NCBI GenBank assembly: GCA_964417825.1
Contig: CAYQJC010000009.1
Span: 1-18,459 of the forward strand
Direction: 5' to 3'
From: CAYQJC01 sp964417825
GTDB lineage: Bacteria; Patescibacteriota; Minisyncoccia; Minisyncoccales; CG1-02-41-26
DNA length: 18,459 bases
Below, in pieces: positions 1 through 5,807 of the stretch. How positions within the stretch are numbered: position 1 is the first letter of the stretch; each line of letters opens with the position of its first letter. The notes beneath the pieces were generated by a model that was given only the letters and a program-made list of their open reading frames with translations, ran no database searches and had not been told where the DNA came from. Position numbers and translations under genes: made by a program.

Positions 1-58
1 TACCTAATTCTCTTTTCACGAGCTCGTTTATTTTTTTAATCCTTTGAGGAGCAGCCAT
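1..58 (-). CDS. rbfA: Ribosome-binding factor A, N-terminal fragment (partial)
   Basis: Only the first 19 codons are inside the window. The minus strand reads MAAPQRIKKINELVKRELG, which matches the usual start of RbfA (basic, with an 'RI..IN..I.REL' pattern). RbfA is a small KH-fold protein that binds the 30S subunit and helps mature the 5' end of 16S rRNA. It follows infB on the same strand after a 41-base AT-rich spacer, and the infB-rbfA order is very common in bacteria, which supports the call. The ATG has no visible Shine-Dalgarno sequence. The rest of the gene lies beyond the left edge. Confidence 0.75.
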   Translation of the reverse strand, partial: MAAPQRIKKINELVKRELG

Positions 59-99
59 CTATTATCAATTTTTAATTTTTATTTTTTATTTTTAATTTT
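59..99. repeat. AT-only degenerate 7-base tandem repeat between infB and rbfA
   Basis: The spacer is built of near-copies of AATTTTT / ATTTTTT / ATTTTTA in register every seven bases. It holds no recognisable gene and no clear hairpin. The same 7-base period with different unit sequence recurs in other spacers of this window. Confidence 0.55.
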
Positions 100-1587
100 T
101 TATAGTTCTCCCTTTCTTTTCTCCTCTCGAAAAACCACTAAAGTATCCCCTTCTTTGATTTCTCCTTCTCCCTGAAACAATATCCCACACTCTTTTCCTT
201 TGCTAACTTTTTGAACATCTTTTTTTTCTTGCTGTAGATTTTTAACTTTTCCTCCTCCCACCATTTCTTCTTCCCTTAAAATTTCCAATTGAGCATCTTT
301 CTCGACCGCACCTTCTATCACTTTCCCTCCTACGACCTGACCTTCTTTATCTTTTCTAAACAAAACTAAAACCTTAACTTTCCCTAAATCTACTCTCACC
401 ACTTCTGGCCCAGCAACCTCAGCCAGTTTCTTTCTCACCTCTTGAATTAATTCATAAATCACCTCAAAAATCTTCCATTTCACTTTTCTCTGTTGAGCAA
501 ATTTTTTAGCTGTTTCATCAATTTTTACCCGGAAACCAAAAATTATTGCTTTACCACTTTCTGCCATTTTAATATCTTTAACATTAATATCGCCAACTTC
601 TGTTTTCAAGATTCTTAACACTACTTTCTCTTGGGGAAGATTCTCTAAAGCTCCTTCAATTGCTTCTCCTGAGCCCAAAACATCAGTTTTTAAAATAATA
701 TTCAATACTTTCTGACCTTCTTTTATTTCAACCACCCGAGTTCTCTCTGGTTCTTTTTTTTCTAAAGCACGTTGGGCTTCTTCTAAAGATGGATAAGCTT
801 TAAATTTTTCCCCTACCCGAGGAGGTTTCTCAAATCCAAGTACACTAACTGGCTGGGAAGGGTAAGCTTCTTGGATAATTCTACCTTGGAAATCGGTTAA
901 GCTTTTAATTCTACCGATGGTTGAGGGAGTTGCTAAAATATCGTTCTCTTTTAAAACTCCCTGATTTAAAAGCAAAGTGGCAATTGGCCCTTTCTTAGCA
1001 TCTAATCGGCTTTCAATTATCGTACCTTGAGCTTGGGCAGAAATATCAGTTTTTAGCTGTTCTAACTCTGCCAGTAGCAAAATATGTTCTAAAAGATCAT
1101 CTATTCCTTCTCCAGTTTTGGCAGAGGTATTAACTGAAGGAATCTTTCCTCCTAGTGACTCTACCAGTACACCACAATCGCTAAGTTCTTGTTTAACTTT
1201 TTCTGGTTGAGCACTGGGTAGATCGATTTTATTAATTGCCACCAGCATGGGAATTCCGGCTTTTTTGATGTAACTTATTGCTTCTTTAGTTTGGGGCTTA
1301 ACCCCTTCAGTAGCTGCTACTACCAAAACTGCAATGTCCGCAACTCTTGCACCCCTCCCTCTCATTGCTGAAAATGCCTCATGGCCTGGAGTATCAATGA
1401 AAGTGATTTTTTTTCCTTTGTATTCAATTTCATAAGCGCCAATATGCTGGGTTATTCCCCCAGCTTCCTTTTCTCTCACATTAGTTTTTCTAATGTAGTC
1501 CAAGATGGCCGTCTTACCATGATCAACATGACCTAAAATAACCACTACTGGCGGTTTTTCAATAAGATTTTCTTGATTTTTTGACAT
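100..1587 (-). CDS. infB: Translation initiation factor IF-2 (short form)
   Basis: This GTPase brings initiator fMet-tRNA to the 30S subunit and promotes subunit joining. The G domain carries G1 GHVDHGKT (residues 19-26), a GGITQHIGA switch I (43-51), G3 DTPGHE (65-70), G4 NKID (119-122) and G5 SAK (155-157). Domain II, the central domain and the C-terminal tRNA-binding domain follow. At 495 residues it starts almost directly at the G domain, so the long N-terminal region with IF2N modules found in many bacteria (E. coli IF-2 is about 890 residues) is absent. Such a reduced form is common in CPR bacteria. The ATG is chosen because the G domain begins 16 residues later and a weak AGGGTAGGA lies upstream. 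rbfA follows downstream; a tRNA-Ser gene with its own terminator lies upstream. Confidence 0.97.
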   Translation of the reverse strand: MSKNQENLIEKPPVVVILGHVDHGKTAILDYIRKTNVREKEAGGITQHIGAYEIEYKGKKITFIDTPGHEAFSAMRGRGARVADIAVLVVAATEGVKPQTKEAISYIKKAGIPMLVAINKIDLPSAQPEKVKQELSDCGVLVESLGGKIPSVNTSAKTGEGIDDLLEHILLLAELEQLKTDISAQAQGTIIESRLDAKKGPIATLLLNQGVLKENDILATPSTIGRIKSLTDFQGRIIQEAYPSQPVSVLGFEKPPRVGEKFKAYPSLEEAQRALEKKEPERTRVVEIKEGQKVLNIILKTDVLGSGEAIEGALENLPQEKVVLRILKTEVGDINVKDIKMAESGKAIIFGFRVKIDETAKKFAQQRKVKWKIFEVIYELIQEVRKKLAEVAGPEVVRVDLGKVKVLVLFRKDKEGQVVGGKVIEGAVEKDAQLEILREEEMVGGGKVKNLQQEKKDVQKVSKGKECGILFQGEGEIKEGDTLVVFREEKRKGEL

Positions 1588-1622
1588 ATAAATATCCTAC
1601 CCTAATTTTCTCATTATTTCAA

Positions 1623-1649
1623 CAAAAAACCGCCCAGATGGCGGTTTTG
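1623..1649 (-). terminator. Rho-independent terminator after tRNA-Ser
   Basis: On the minus strand an AAACCGCC / GGGCGGTTT-type stem with a short loop is followed by a run of T. It lies directly downstream of tRNA-Ser and 35 bases upstream of infB, so it separates the tRNA transcript from infB. Confidence 0.75.
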
Positions 1650-1736
1650 CGGAGAGGGTGGGGCTCGAACCCACATGGGCAAAATGCCCGCCGGTTTTCG
1701 AGACCGGTACCTTAGCCAAATTCGGTACACCTCTCC
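1650..1736 (-). tRNA. tRNA-Ser(CGA)
   Basis: It folds as a class II tRNA: acceptor GGAGAGG/CCTCTCC, anticodon loop CTCGAAA (anticodon CGA, reads UCG), a long variable arm typical of serine tRNA, T loop TTCGAGC, and discriminator G73 as expected for Ser. No CCA is encoded. Confidence 0.95.
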
Positions 1737-1756
1737 AATAACTTATTAATGTCAAT

Positions 1757-1785
1757 ATCCTAACAAAAATTTCTTGTTTTTTCAA
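1757..1785 (-). promoter_or_regulatory. Candidate promoter of tRNA-Ser
   Basis: On the minus strand TTGAAA (1785-1780) and TAGGAT (1762-1757) are separated by 17 bases. The start would fall about 15-20 bases upstream of the tRNA. The -10 match is only moderate. Confidence 0.4.
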
Positions 1786-1790
1786 TTCAA

Positions 1791-1817
1791 TAAAAGTTCC
1801 GAGAATGACTCCCGGAA
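1791..1817 (-). terminator. Rho-independent terminator after tRNA-Ala
   Basis: On the minus strand TTCCGGGA pairs with TCTCGGAA over 8 base pairs (one G-T) around a 5-base loop, followed by CTTTTATT. It lies 23 bases downstream of tRNA-Ala. Confidence 0.75.
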
Positions 1818-1840
1818 TTTAACTCCAAAATAGTTTTTAG

Positions 1841-1913
1841 TGGACCTGACCGGATTCGAACCGGTGACCTTGTCTATGCCGAAGACACGCTCTGCCAACT
1901 GAGCTACAGGCCC
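1841..1913 (-). tRNA. tRNA-Ala(GGC) with unusual C33
   Basis: Acceptor GGGCCTG/CAGGTCC contains the G3:U70 wobble pair that identifies alanine tRNA, with A73. The anticodon stem TGTCT/AGACA encloses the loop TCGGCAT, giving anticodon GGC (reads GCC/GCU). Position 33 is C; every other tRNA in the window has U there. The D and T arms are normal, and no CCA is encoded. The upstream membrane-protein gene stops only 4 bases before the tRNA 5' end. Confidence 0.93.
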
Positions 1914-1917
1914 TTTA

Positions 1918-2256
1918 TTATTTGTGAATTATCTTATACCATTTTTTATCTAAGTAAATGTCATGGAAAACCAAACCGCCCAATGCTCCCAAACAGAATT
2001 TTGGCACAAAGGGAAACCAGCCCGCAACCCAAAAAAGAATTAGTACCGAAACTCCCATTAACCAGTGGTGCAAGTGAAGTTTAAATTTACCAAAGTTCAA
2101 AATTATGGGTTTCAATCTCCCTTTCTCAGTAAGTTTCTTGTGAAAGAGATAGGTCCAAAAATAGCCAAAAATTATTCCCAAAGCAAACAAACCCGAAATA
2201 TAAAGGGAAATCAAGAGAGTGGTTCCGGGAAAAATAAATTTTTTTACTTTCGCCAT
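1918..2256 (-). CDS. Small histidine-rich integral membrane protein, function unknown
   Basis: A 112-residue protein I do not recognise. It has a short basic N-terminus, a strong hydrophobic segment at about residues 12-35, a cytoplasmic or loop stretch with many Lys, then HLHHW near residues 61-65, a second hydrophobic region at about 66-95 and a conserved-looking tail with FHDIYLDKKWYK. The clustered His plus a His/Asp pair could bind metal, but this is a guess. The ATG lies 6 bases after the 3' end of tRNA-Arg(CCT), and the only Shine-Dalgarno-like sequence (GAGGG) is inside that tRNA's acceptor stem. The stop codon is 4 bases before tRNA-Ala. It is therefore probably transcribed with both tRNAs. 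Composition and hydrophobic pattern support a real gene rather than a chance ORF. Confidence 0.7.
   Translation of the reverse strand: MAKVKKFIFPGTTLLISLYISGLFALGIIFGYFWTYLFHKKLTEKGRLKPIILNFGKFKLHLHHWLMGVSVLILFWVAGWFPFVPKFCLGALGGLVFHDIYLDKKWYKIIHK
1933..1941 (-). promoter_or_regulatory. Possible extended -10 for tRNA-Ala inside the end of the membrane-protein gene
   Basis: The minus strand reads TGGTATAAG, an extended -10 type element, about 20 bases upstream of tRNA-Ala. No convincing -35 is present. It could give tRNA-Ala its own transcript independent of the upstream tRNA-ORF unit. Confidence 0.3.
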
Positions 2257-2262
2257 GGTTCG

Positions 2263-2335
2263 TGCCCTCGCCAGGACTTGAACCTGGATCTCAGGTTTAG
2301 GAAACCTGTGCTCTGTCCTGTTGAGCTACGAGGGC
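2263..2335 (-). tRNA. tRNA-Arg(CCT)
   Basis: Acceptor GCCCTCG/CGAGGGC with A73, D stem GCTC/GAGC, anticodon stem CAGGT/ACCTG around TTCCTAA (anticodon CCT, reads AGG), T arm CCAGG-TTCAAGT-CCTGG. No CCA is encoded. The next gene's ATG begins 6 bases after the discriminator base. Confidence 0.95.
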
Positions 2336-2340
2336 CTCTC

Positions 2341-2403
2341 CCAAAACTTCGATGAAACTTTTGGCTGGGTGGTTCCTGCTGAAAAAAGCAGGGTATAGAC
2401 CCA
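2341..2403 (-). other. Two hairpins in the leader of the tRNA-Arg transcript
   Basis: One hairpin (2341-2364) pairs CCAAAA with TTTTGG. The second (2366-2403) has an inner perfect stem CCTGCT/AGCAGG (2375-2380 with 2387-2392) and an outer TGGGT/ACCCA pairing separated by internal loops. They lie between the candidate divergent promoters and tRNA-Arg. I see no match to a riboswitch or T-box that I could defend. Confidence 0.45.
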
Positions 2404-2411
2404 TTAAATAG

Positions 2412-2439
2412 TTTATCATATAAATTTGATTAAAATCAA
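2412..2439 (-). promoter_or_regulatory. Candidate promoter of the tRNA-Arg / membrane protein / tRNA-Ala unit
   Basis: Minus-strand TTGATT (2439-2434) and GATAAA (2417-2412) are 16 bases apart, each a 4/6 match. The -35 is one half of the palindrome that also supplies the -35 of the divergent phosphate operon. Confidence 0.35.
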
Positions 2440-2454
2440 TAGAAATTATATACT
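2426..2454 (+). promoter_or_regulatory. Candidate promoter of the phosphate uptake operon
   Basis: TTGATT (2426-2431), 17-base spacer, TATACT (2449-2454). The start would fall near 2461, leaving a leader of about 10 bases with no Shine-Dalgarno sequence before the ATG at 2471. The -35 lies in the palindrome TTGATTAAAATCAA (2426-2439). Confidence 0.6.
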
Positions 2455-2470
2455 AGAATAATATTATAAT

Positions 2471-3109
2471 ATGTTTTTGCCAAGAGAAAAAAATTTTTTT
2501 GATTTATACGAGAAATTAGCTGAAAAAATTATTGAAGGAGTTGAACTCTTAGAAGAAATTACCAGAAATTATTCAAAGCTCCCCGAAGCCGCTAAGAATC
2601 TCAATAAGTTAGAAAATGAAGCAGATGAAATTGTCCATCAGGTAATAGAGAATTTATACTATGATCATACCCGAGTGACTGAAGAGAAAGGAGATATAAG
2701 ATTCTTAGTTCATAATATGGATAATGTAATTGATGCTATTGAAAAAGCAGTAAATAGGTTAAATATTTATCGAATCAAAGATCTTCCTCCTACTTTACCT
2801 AAGTTTGTTCCTTATCTTAAAAAAGCAGCTGGAGAAATAAAGAGAGGAGTAAAGGCTTTAAGAAATATAAGAAAAAACGACGCCATTTTAGCTGATTGTT
2901 GCGTAAAAATAAATGATATGGAGAATGAAGCAGATAGAGTCCATCGCGAATGGCTAAGTAAAATTGTAGGGGAAAGCACTTCTGATATCGAGGACTTCAA
3001 AGAGACTTTAGCTATAAAAGAAATAATCGAGGCTTTGGAATATGCTATGGATCAGTGTGAAGATGTTGCTAATATTTTAGAAACTTTCCGACTTAAAGGA
3101 GAAGCTTAA
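2471..3109 (+). CDS. DUF47/PhoU-like protein paired with a phosphate transporter
   Basis: A 212-residue, all-helical, soluble protein of the DUF47 (PhoU-related) family, which is typically encoded next to PiT-type transporters and is thought to modulate them. Sequence signs are the opening MFLPREKNFFDLYEKLAEKI, the repeated acidic helices with ENEADEI(V)H near residue 50 and MENEADRVH near 150 (paired E..AD motifs that line metal sites in PhoU-like folds), and the tail EALEYAMDQCEDVANILETF. The length fits the family (about 200-215). The gene ends 16 bases before the transporter start, consistent with one operon. No Shine-Dalgarno sequence is visible; a promoter lies just upstream. The exact regulatory role is inferred from the family and from linkage. 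Confidence 0.9.
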   Translation: MFLPREKNFFDLYEKLAEKIIEGVELLEEITRNYSKLPEAAKNLNKLENEADEIVHQVIENLYYDHTRVTEEKGDIRFLVHNMDNVIDAIEKAVNRLNIYRIKDLPPTLPKFVPYLKKAAGEIKRGVKALRNIRKNDAILADCCVKINDMENEADRVHREWLSKIVGESTSDIEDFKETLAIKEIIEALEYAMDQCEDVANILETFRLKGEA

Positions 3110-3125
3110 ACTGTTCTATCTCATT

Positions 3126-4124
3126 ATGTTGGGATTAGTAATTCTTATCATAATCGCTGCTCTATGTTTTAATTTTTTAAACGGTGCTAATGACAGAGCC
3201 AATGCTATTGCTACTACTTGTGCCACCAAAGCTCTTTCCCCAACTCAAGCCCTGATCGTAGCGAGTATTTTCGATATGTTGGGAGCGTTTGCCTCAACCA
3301 GAGTGGCAGAAACCGTAGGTAAAGGAATTGTTCCTTCTCAATATATGAACTTATCAATCCTTCTTTTTGGTACATTAGGGGCAGTGATTTGGATTTTCTT
3401 TTGTACTAAATTGGGTATTCCAATAAGTGTCACTCATGCTTTAGTTGGAGGGTTATTGGGTACGGGGATAGCGGAGGGAGGAACTAAAATTATTCAATGG
3501 AGCGTTCTTAACAAGAAAGTCTTTTTAGGAATAATTTTGGGACCCGGAGCTGGTTTTTTAGCTGGCGCAATTCTTCTTATCTTAGTCAGTTGGATACTTC
3601 ATATCTTTTTTAAGAGAGTTGCTACTGTAAGGACTAACAAATTTTTCCGAATTTGCCAGATCTTTACCACTCCTTTTATGTCTTTCACTCATGGAATGAA
3701 TGACACTCAAAATGCTATGGGAATTATTGCTGCTGCCCTACTAGCTGGGGGGTTGATAAATAAATTTTATGTACCTTGGTGGGTAAGAATAACCTGTGGA
3801 ATAGTAATGGGGTTAGGCACATTTTTGTTCGGTTGGAAAGTAACCAGAACCTTAGGCTGGAAGCTCACTAAAGTTGAACCGAAACAAGGATTCGTCTCAG
3901 AGGTTGGAGCAGGTACTGTAATCGCTCTTCATTCTTTAGCTGGAATGCCAATCAGTACCACTCATGTAGTATCTTCAGCAGTAATTGGAGGCACTGCCTT
4001 ACATAATTTAAAAAGGATCAAGCAAATAGTAGCTTGGCGGATGTTATTTGCTTGGATAATCACTGTTCCTTCAGCTGCTGTTTTCTCTTTTTTAATCTAT
4101 TTAATTTCCAATTATTTTATTTAG
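3126..4124 (+). CDS. Inorganic phosphate transporter, PiT family
   Basis: A 332-residue polytopic inner-membrane carrier. The duplicated PiT signature is present: GANDRANAIAT at residues 20-30 and HGMNDTQNAMG at 189-199, each in one half of the inverted repeat that forms the phosphate and cation pathway. About ten hydrophobic segments run through the protein. PiT proteins import metal-phosphate or phosphate with H+ or Na+ at low affinity. The length is shorter than E. coli PitA (about 500) but usual for the short bacterial and archaeal members linked to DUF47 proteins. It follows the DUF47 gene in the same operon; the ATG has no clear Shine-Dalgarno, and the purine-rich end of the upstream gene is about 26 bases away. 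Substrate specificity among PiT members (phosphate or sulfate) cannot be settled here, though the partner gene favours phosphate. Confidence 0.93.
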   Translation: MLGLVILIIIAALCFNFLNGANDRANAIATTCATKALSPTQALIVASIFDMLGAFASTRVAETVGKGIVPSQYMNLSILLFGTLGAVIWIFFCTKLGIPISVTHALVGGLLGTGIAEGGTKIIQWSVLNKKVFLGIILGPGAGFLAGAILLILVSWILHIFFKRVATVRTNKFFRICQIFTTPFMSFTHGMNDTQNAMGIIAAALLAGGLINKFYVPWWVRITCGIVMGLGTFLFGWKVTRTLGWKLTKVEPKQGFVSEVGAGTVIALHSLAGMPISTTHVVSSAVIGGTALHNLKRIKQIVAWRMLFAWIITVPSAAVFSFLIYLISNYFI

Positions 4125-4136
4125 GGGGAATAAAGG

Positions 4137-4142
4137 TATAAT
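4137..4142 (+). promoter_or_regulatory. Possible -10 element for a leaderless htrA transcript
   Basis: TATAAT ends 6 bases before the htrA ATG, so a start at normal distance would fall at the initiation codon. No good -35 is visible, and the gene may instead be read from the phosphate operon promoter. Confidence 0.3.
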
Positions 4143-4148
4143 AAAAAT

Positions 4149-5174
4149 ATGACTGAAGATTCATTAATTATTAAAGCAGTTAAAAAGGTGCTGCCAGCGG
4201 TGGTTAGTATAACTTGTTCAAAATATCTCCAATTCTTTGAGTCCCCATCAGGAATTTTTGGATTTGAAGATTTTCTTCGCAAGCCGAAAAGAAAGAAAGT
4301 GAAGATCGGGGGAGGAAGTGGGTTCATAGTTGAGCCATCCGGGATAATTTTAACCAACCGCCACGTAGTTGAAGACCCTCACGCTGACTACTTGGTAGTT
4401 TTGCAAAACGGAGAGAGGTTGGCACCAAAAATTTTAGCTAGAGATCCAATCAATGATGTTAGTATTTTGAAAATTGAGAAAACCAACTTGCCAATTGTTG
4501 AGCTTGGTGATTCTTCAAAATTAGAACTTGGCCAAACAGTAATTGCTATCGGCAACGCCTTAGGACTTTTCACAAATACTGTTTCTACTGGAGTAGTTTC
4601 TGGCTTAAGTCGGATAATCCAAGCTAAGAGTGAGTTTACTGGAGAGCGAGCTCGTCTAAGAGGATTAATCCAGACTGATGCAGCTATAAATCCAGGTAAC
4701 TCTGGGGGTCCTTTGATAGATATTGAAGGGAAAGCTGTCGGGATTAACGCAGCAATGGTTTTTGGAGCCGAAAATATTGGATTCGCCTTACCAATTAACA
4801 ACGCTAAAAAAGATCTTGAAGAATTAAAAAAATATGGTAGGGTTCGCCAACCATTTTTAGGAATAAGATATCTTCCTATCACCAAGGAGCTAAAAGAAAG
4901 ATTTAATTTACCGGTCGACTTCGGGGTCTTAGTAATTTCTGAGCCAGATATTCAAAAAGGAGTTAGAGAAGCAGTGATTCCTGGGAGTCCGGCTGCCCGA
5001 GCCGGTCTCAGAGAAGCAGATATAATTCTGGAAATAGAAGACAAAAAGATTACCTCTTCCCAAACTATTACTGACATCTTACAAGAGTTTAAAATTGGTC
5101 AATCATTACTGTTAAAAATTATTCGCAATGGTCGCCAGAAAACCTTAAAACTTACCTTAGGGGAAAGAGAATAG
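4149..5174 (+). CDS. htrA: HtrA/DegP-type serine protease with one PDZ domain (no visible export signal)
   Basis: A trypsin-fold (family S1C) protease with the catalytic triad His72 (TNRHVV), Asp103 (NDVSIL) and Ser185 (NPGNSGGP), followed by a PDZ domain at about residues 240-335 containing the PGSPAARAGL carboxylate-binding region. HtrA proteins degrade or refold damaged envelope proteins. Length 341 fits single-PDZ forms. The N-terminus MTEDSLIIKAVKKVLPAVVSI leads straight into the protease domain; there is no signal peptide or membrane anchor, and an in-frame stop at 4131-4133 rules out a longer upstream start. It could therefore act in the cytoplasm, or be exported by a route not visible here. 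It lies 24 bases after the PiT gene and before a terminator. Between residues 25 and 55 there is a basic insertion (RKPKRKKVK) within the L-A loop region. Confidence 0.93.
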   Translation: MTEDSLIIKAVKKVLPAVVSITCSKYLQFFESPSGIFGFEDFLRKPKRKKVKIGGGSGFIVEPSGIILTNRHVVEDPHADYLVVLQNGERLAPKILARDPINDVSILKIEKTNLPIVELGDSSKLELGQTVIAIGNALGLFTNTVSTGVVSGLSRIIQAKSEFTGERARLRGLIQTDAAINPGNSGGPLIDIEGKAVGINAAMVFGAENIGFALPINNAKKDLEELKKYGRVRQPFLGIRYLPITKELKERFNLPVDFGVLVISEPDIQKGVREAVIPGSPAARAGLREADIILEIEDKKITSSQTITDILQEFKIGQSLLLKIIRNGRQKTLKLTLGERE

Positions 5175-5195
5175 AAAAAATTCATAAAGAGTTAG

Positions 5196-5217
5196 AAGAT
5201 CCCAAAGGAGGGATTTT
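5196..5217 (+). terminator. Terminator of the phosphate/htrA unit
   Basis: AAGATCCC pairs with GGGATTTT around the loop AAAGGA, and the T run continues for two more bases. It starts 21 bases after the htrA stop. Confidence 0.75.
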
Positions 5218-5236
5218 TTGTTTTGGGAAAAAGATT

Positions 5237-5264
5237 AAAAGCCCAAGAAAATAAATTCTTGGGC
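5237..5264 (-). terminator. Terminator of the tRNA-Arg/tRNA-His unit
   Basis: On the minus strand a perfect 9-base-pair stem GCCCAAGAA/TTCTTGGGC with a 6-base loop is followed by TTTTAATCTTTTT. It lies 5 bases after tRNA-His, back to back with the htrA terminator. Confidence 0.85.
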
Positions 5265-5269
5265 ATCTT

Positions 5270-5342
5270 GGTGGGCGAGGAGATTCGAACTCCCCCTAAG
5301 AGCTCCACAGGCTCTTGTGCTAGCCGCTACACTACGCCCACC
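5270..5342 (-). tRNA. tRNA-His(GTG)
   Basis: The anticodon stem AGAGC/GCTCT encloses CTGTGGA (anticodon GTG). An extra 5' G (G-1) faces discriminator C73, the identity element of histidine tRNA, and acceptor GTGGGCG pairs with CGCCCAC. D stem GTGT/GCAC, T loop TTCGAAT. No CCA is encoded. Confidence 0.95.
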
Positions 5343-5353
5343 ATTATATCTTG

Positions 5354-5425
5354 TCTCCCCGGGAGGAATCGAACCCCCATACCCAGCTTAGAAGGCTGGT
5401 GTTCTATCCGTTGAACTACGGGGAG
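5354..5425 (-). tRNA. tRNA-Arg(TCT)
   Basis: Acceptor CTCCCCG/CGGGGAG with A73, anticodon stem CCAGC/GCTGG around CTTCTAA (anticodon TCT, reads AGA/AGG), T arm GGGGG-TTCGATT-CCTCC. The first base is C rather than the more usual G. It precedes tRNA-His by 11 bases in the same transcript. Confidence 0.95.
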
Positions 5426-5454
5426 AGAGTTTTTAATTTCAAGGGAGTAGAGAT

Positions 5455-5483
5455 ATTATAGTAAAAAAATAAGAGTCGGTCAA
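5455..5483 (-). promoter_or_regulatory. Promoter of the tRNA-Arg(TCT)/tRNA-His unit
   Basis: Minus-strand TTGACC (5483-5478), exactly 17 bases, TATAAT (5460-5455). It is a near-consensus housekeeping promoter ending about 30 bases upstream of tRNA-Arg and starting 7 bases after the stop codon of the pilus operon's last gene. I see no terminator for the pilus operon, so read-through into the tRNAs is possible. Confidence 0.8.
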
Positions 5484-5489
5484 TAAGAA

Positions 5490-5807
5490 TTATTTTTCTA
5501 TCTCCGTTTTCCGGAGGGCAGAGCTACTAAAAAGCTCTGGATAATCCTTGTTTAAGGCTGCTTTAAAAAGTTCTTCTCTTTCCCGCTGATTCAAAGAAAA
5601 TTTATTAAGCAAAGTTTGATCAATTTTCAAAGAAGAAGGAATTTCAATTTCTTTTTCTTCTGCTTTAAGATAATATTTCCAAAAGAAAAACTCTCCCAGG
5701 ATTAAGTTTAGAATCACTAGCAAAACAAAGATAAGATATATTTTCTGAAACAATTTCTTGAAAATATTTCTTACTCCTTGTTTTATTTTTTTACCTTTTA
5801 TCTTCAT
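5490..5807 (-). CDS. Small bitopic membrane protein in the pilP position of the pilus operon
   Basis: A 105-residue protein with a strongly basic N-terminus (about 11 Lys/Arg in the first 22 residues), one transmembrane helix at about 22-45, and a charged extracytoplasmic tail of about 60 residues rich in Leu, Glu and Lys. Its ATG overlaps the pilO stop in ATGA, so it is translationally coupled and belongs to the operon. Its place after pilM-pilN-pilO is that of pilP in classical operons, but there is no lipobox and no PilP beta domain visible, and a monoderm-like cell would have no secretin for PilP to contact. I do not recognise a family. It may be an additional subunit of the alignment complex. 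Confidence 0.75.
   Translation of the reverse strand: MKIKGKKIKQGVRNIFKKLFQKIYLIFVLLVILNLILGEFFFWKYYLKAEEKEIEIPSSLKIDQTLLNKFSLNQREREELFKAALNKDYPELFSSSALRKTEIEK

Noticed and set aside
1597..1785. Minus-strand ORF of 62 codons
   Set aside because: It is a translation through tRNA-Ser and its terminator (reads like the well-known false 'HVGSSPTLS' peptides).
2065..2355. Plus-strand ORF of 96 codons
   Set aside because: It runs antisense to the membrane-protein gene and through tRNA-Arg; the end 'PRQDLNLDLRFRKPVLCPVELRGP' is antisense tRNA.
2361..2380. T-box-like GGGTGGTTCC upstream of the phosphate operon
   Set aside because: It lacks the conserved AGGGTGGNACCGCG core and specifier stem, and the downstream genes are not tRNA synthetases or amino-acid genes.
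5223..5414. Plus-strand ORF of 63 codons
   Set aside because: It is antisense to tRNA-His and tRNA-Arg.
5505..5525. Hairpin CTCCG/CGGAG at the end of the pil operon as a terminator
   Set aside because: It lies inside the last codons and is not followed by a T run on the minus strand.
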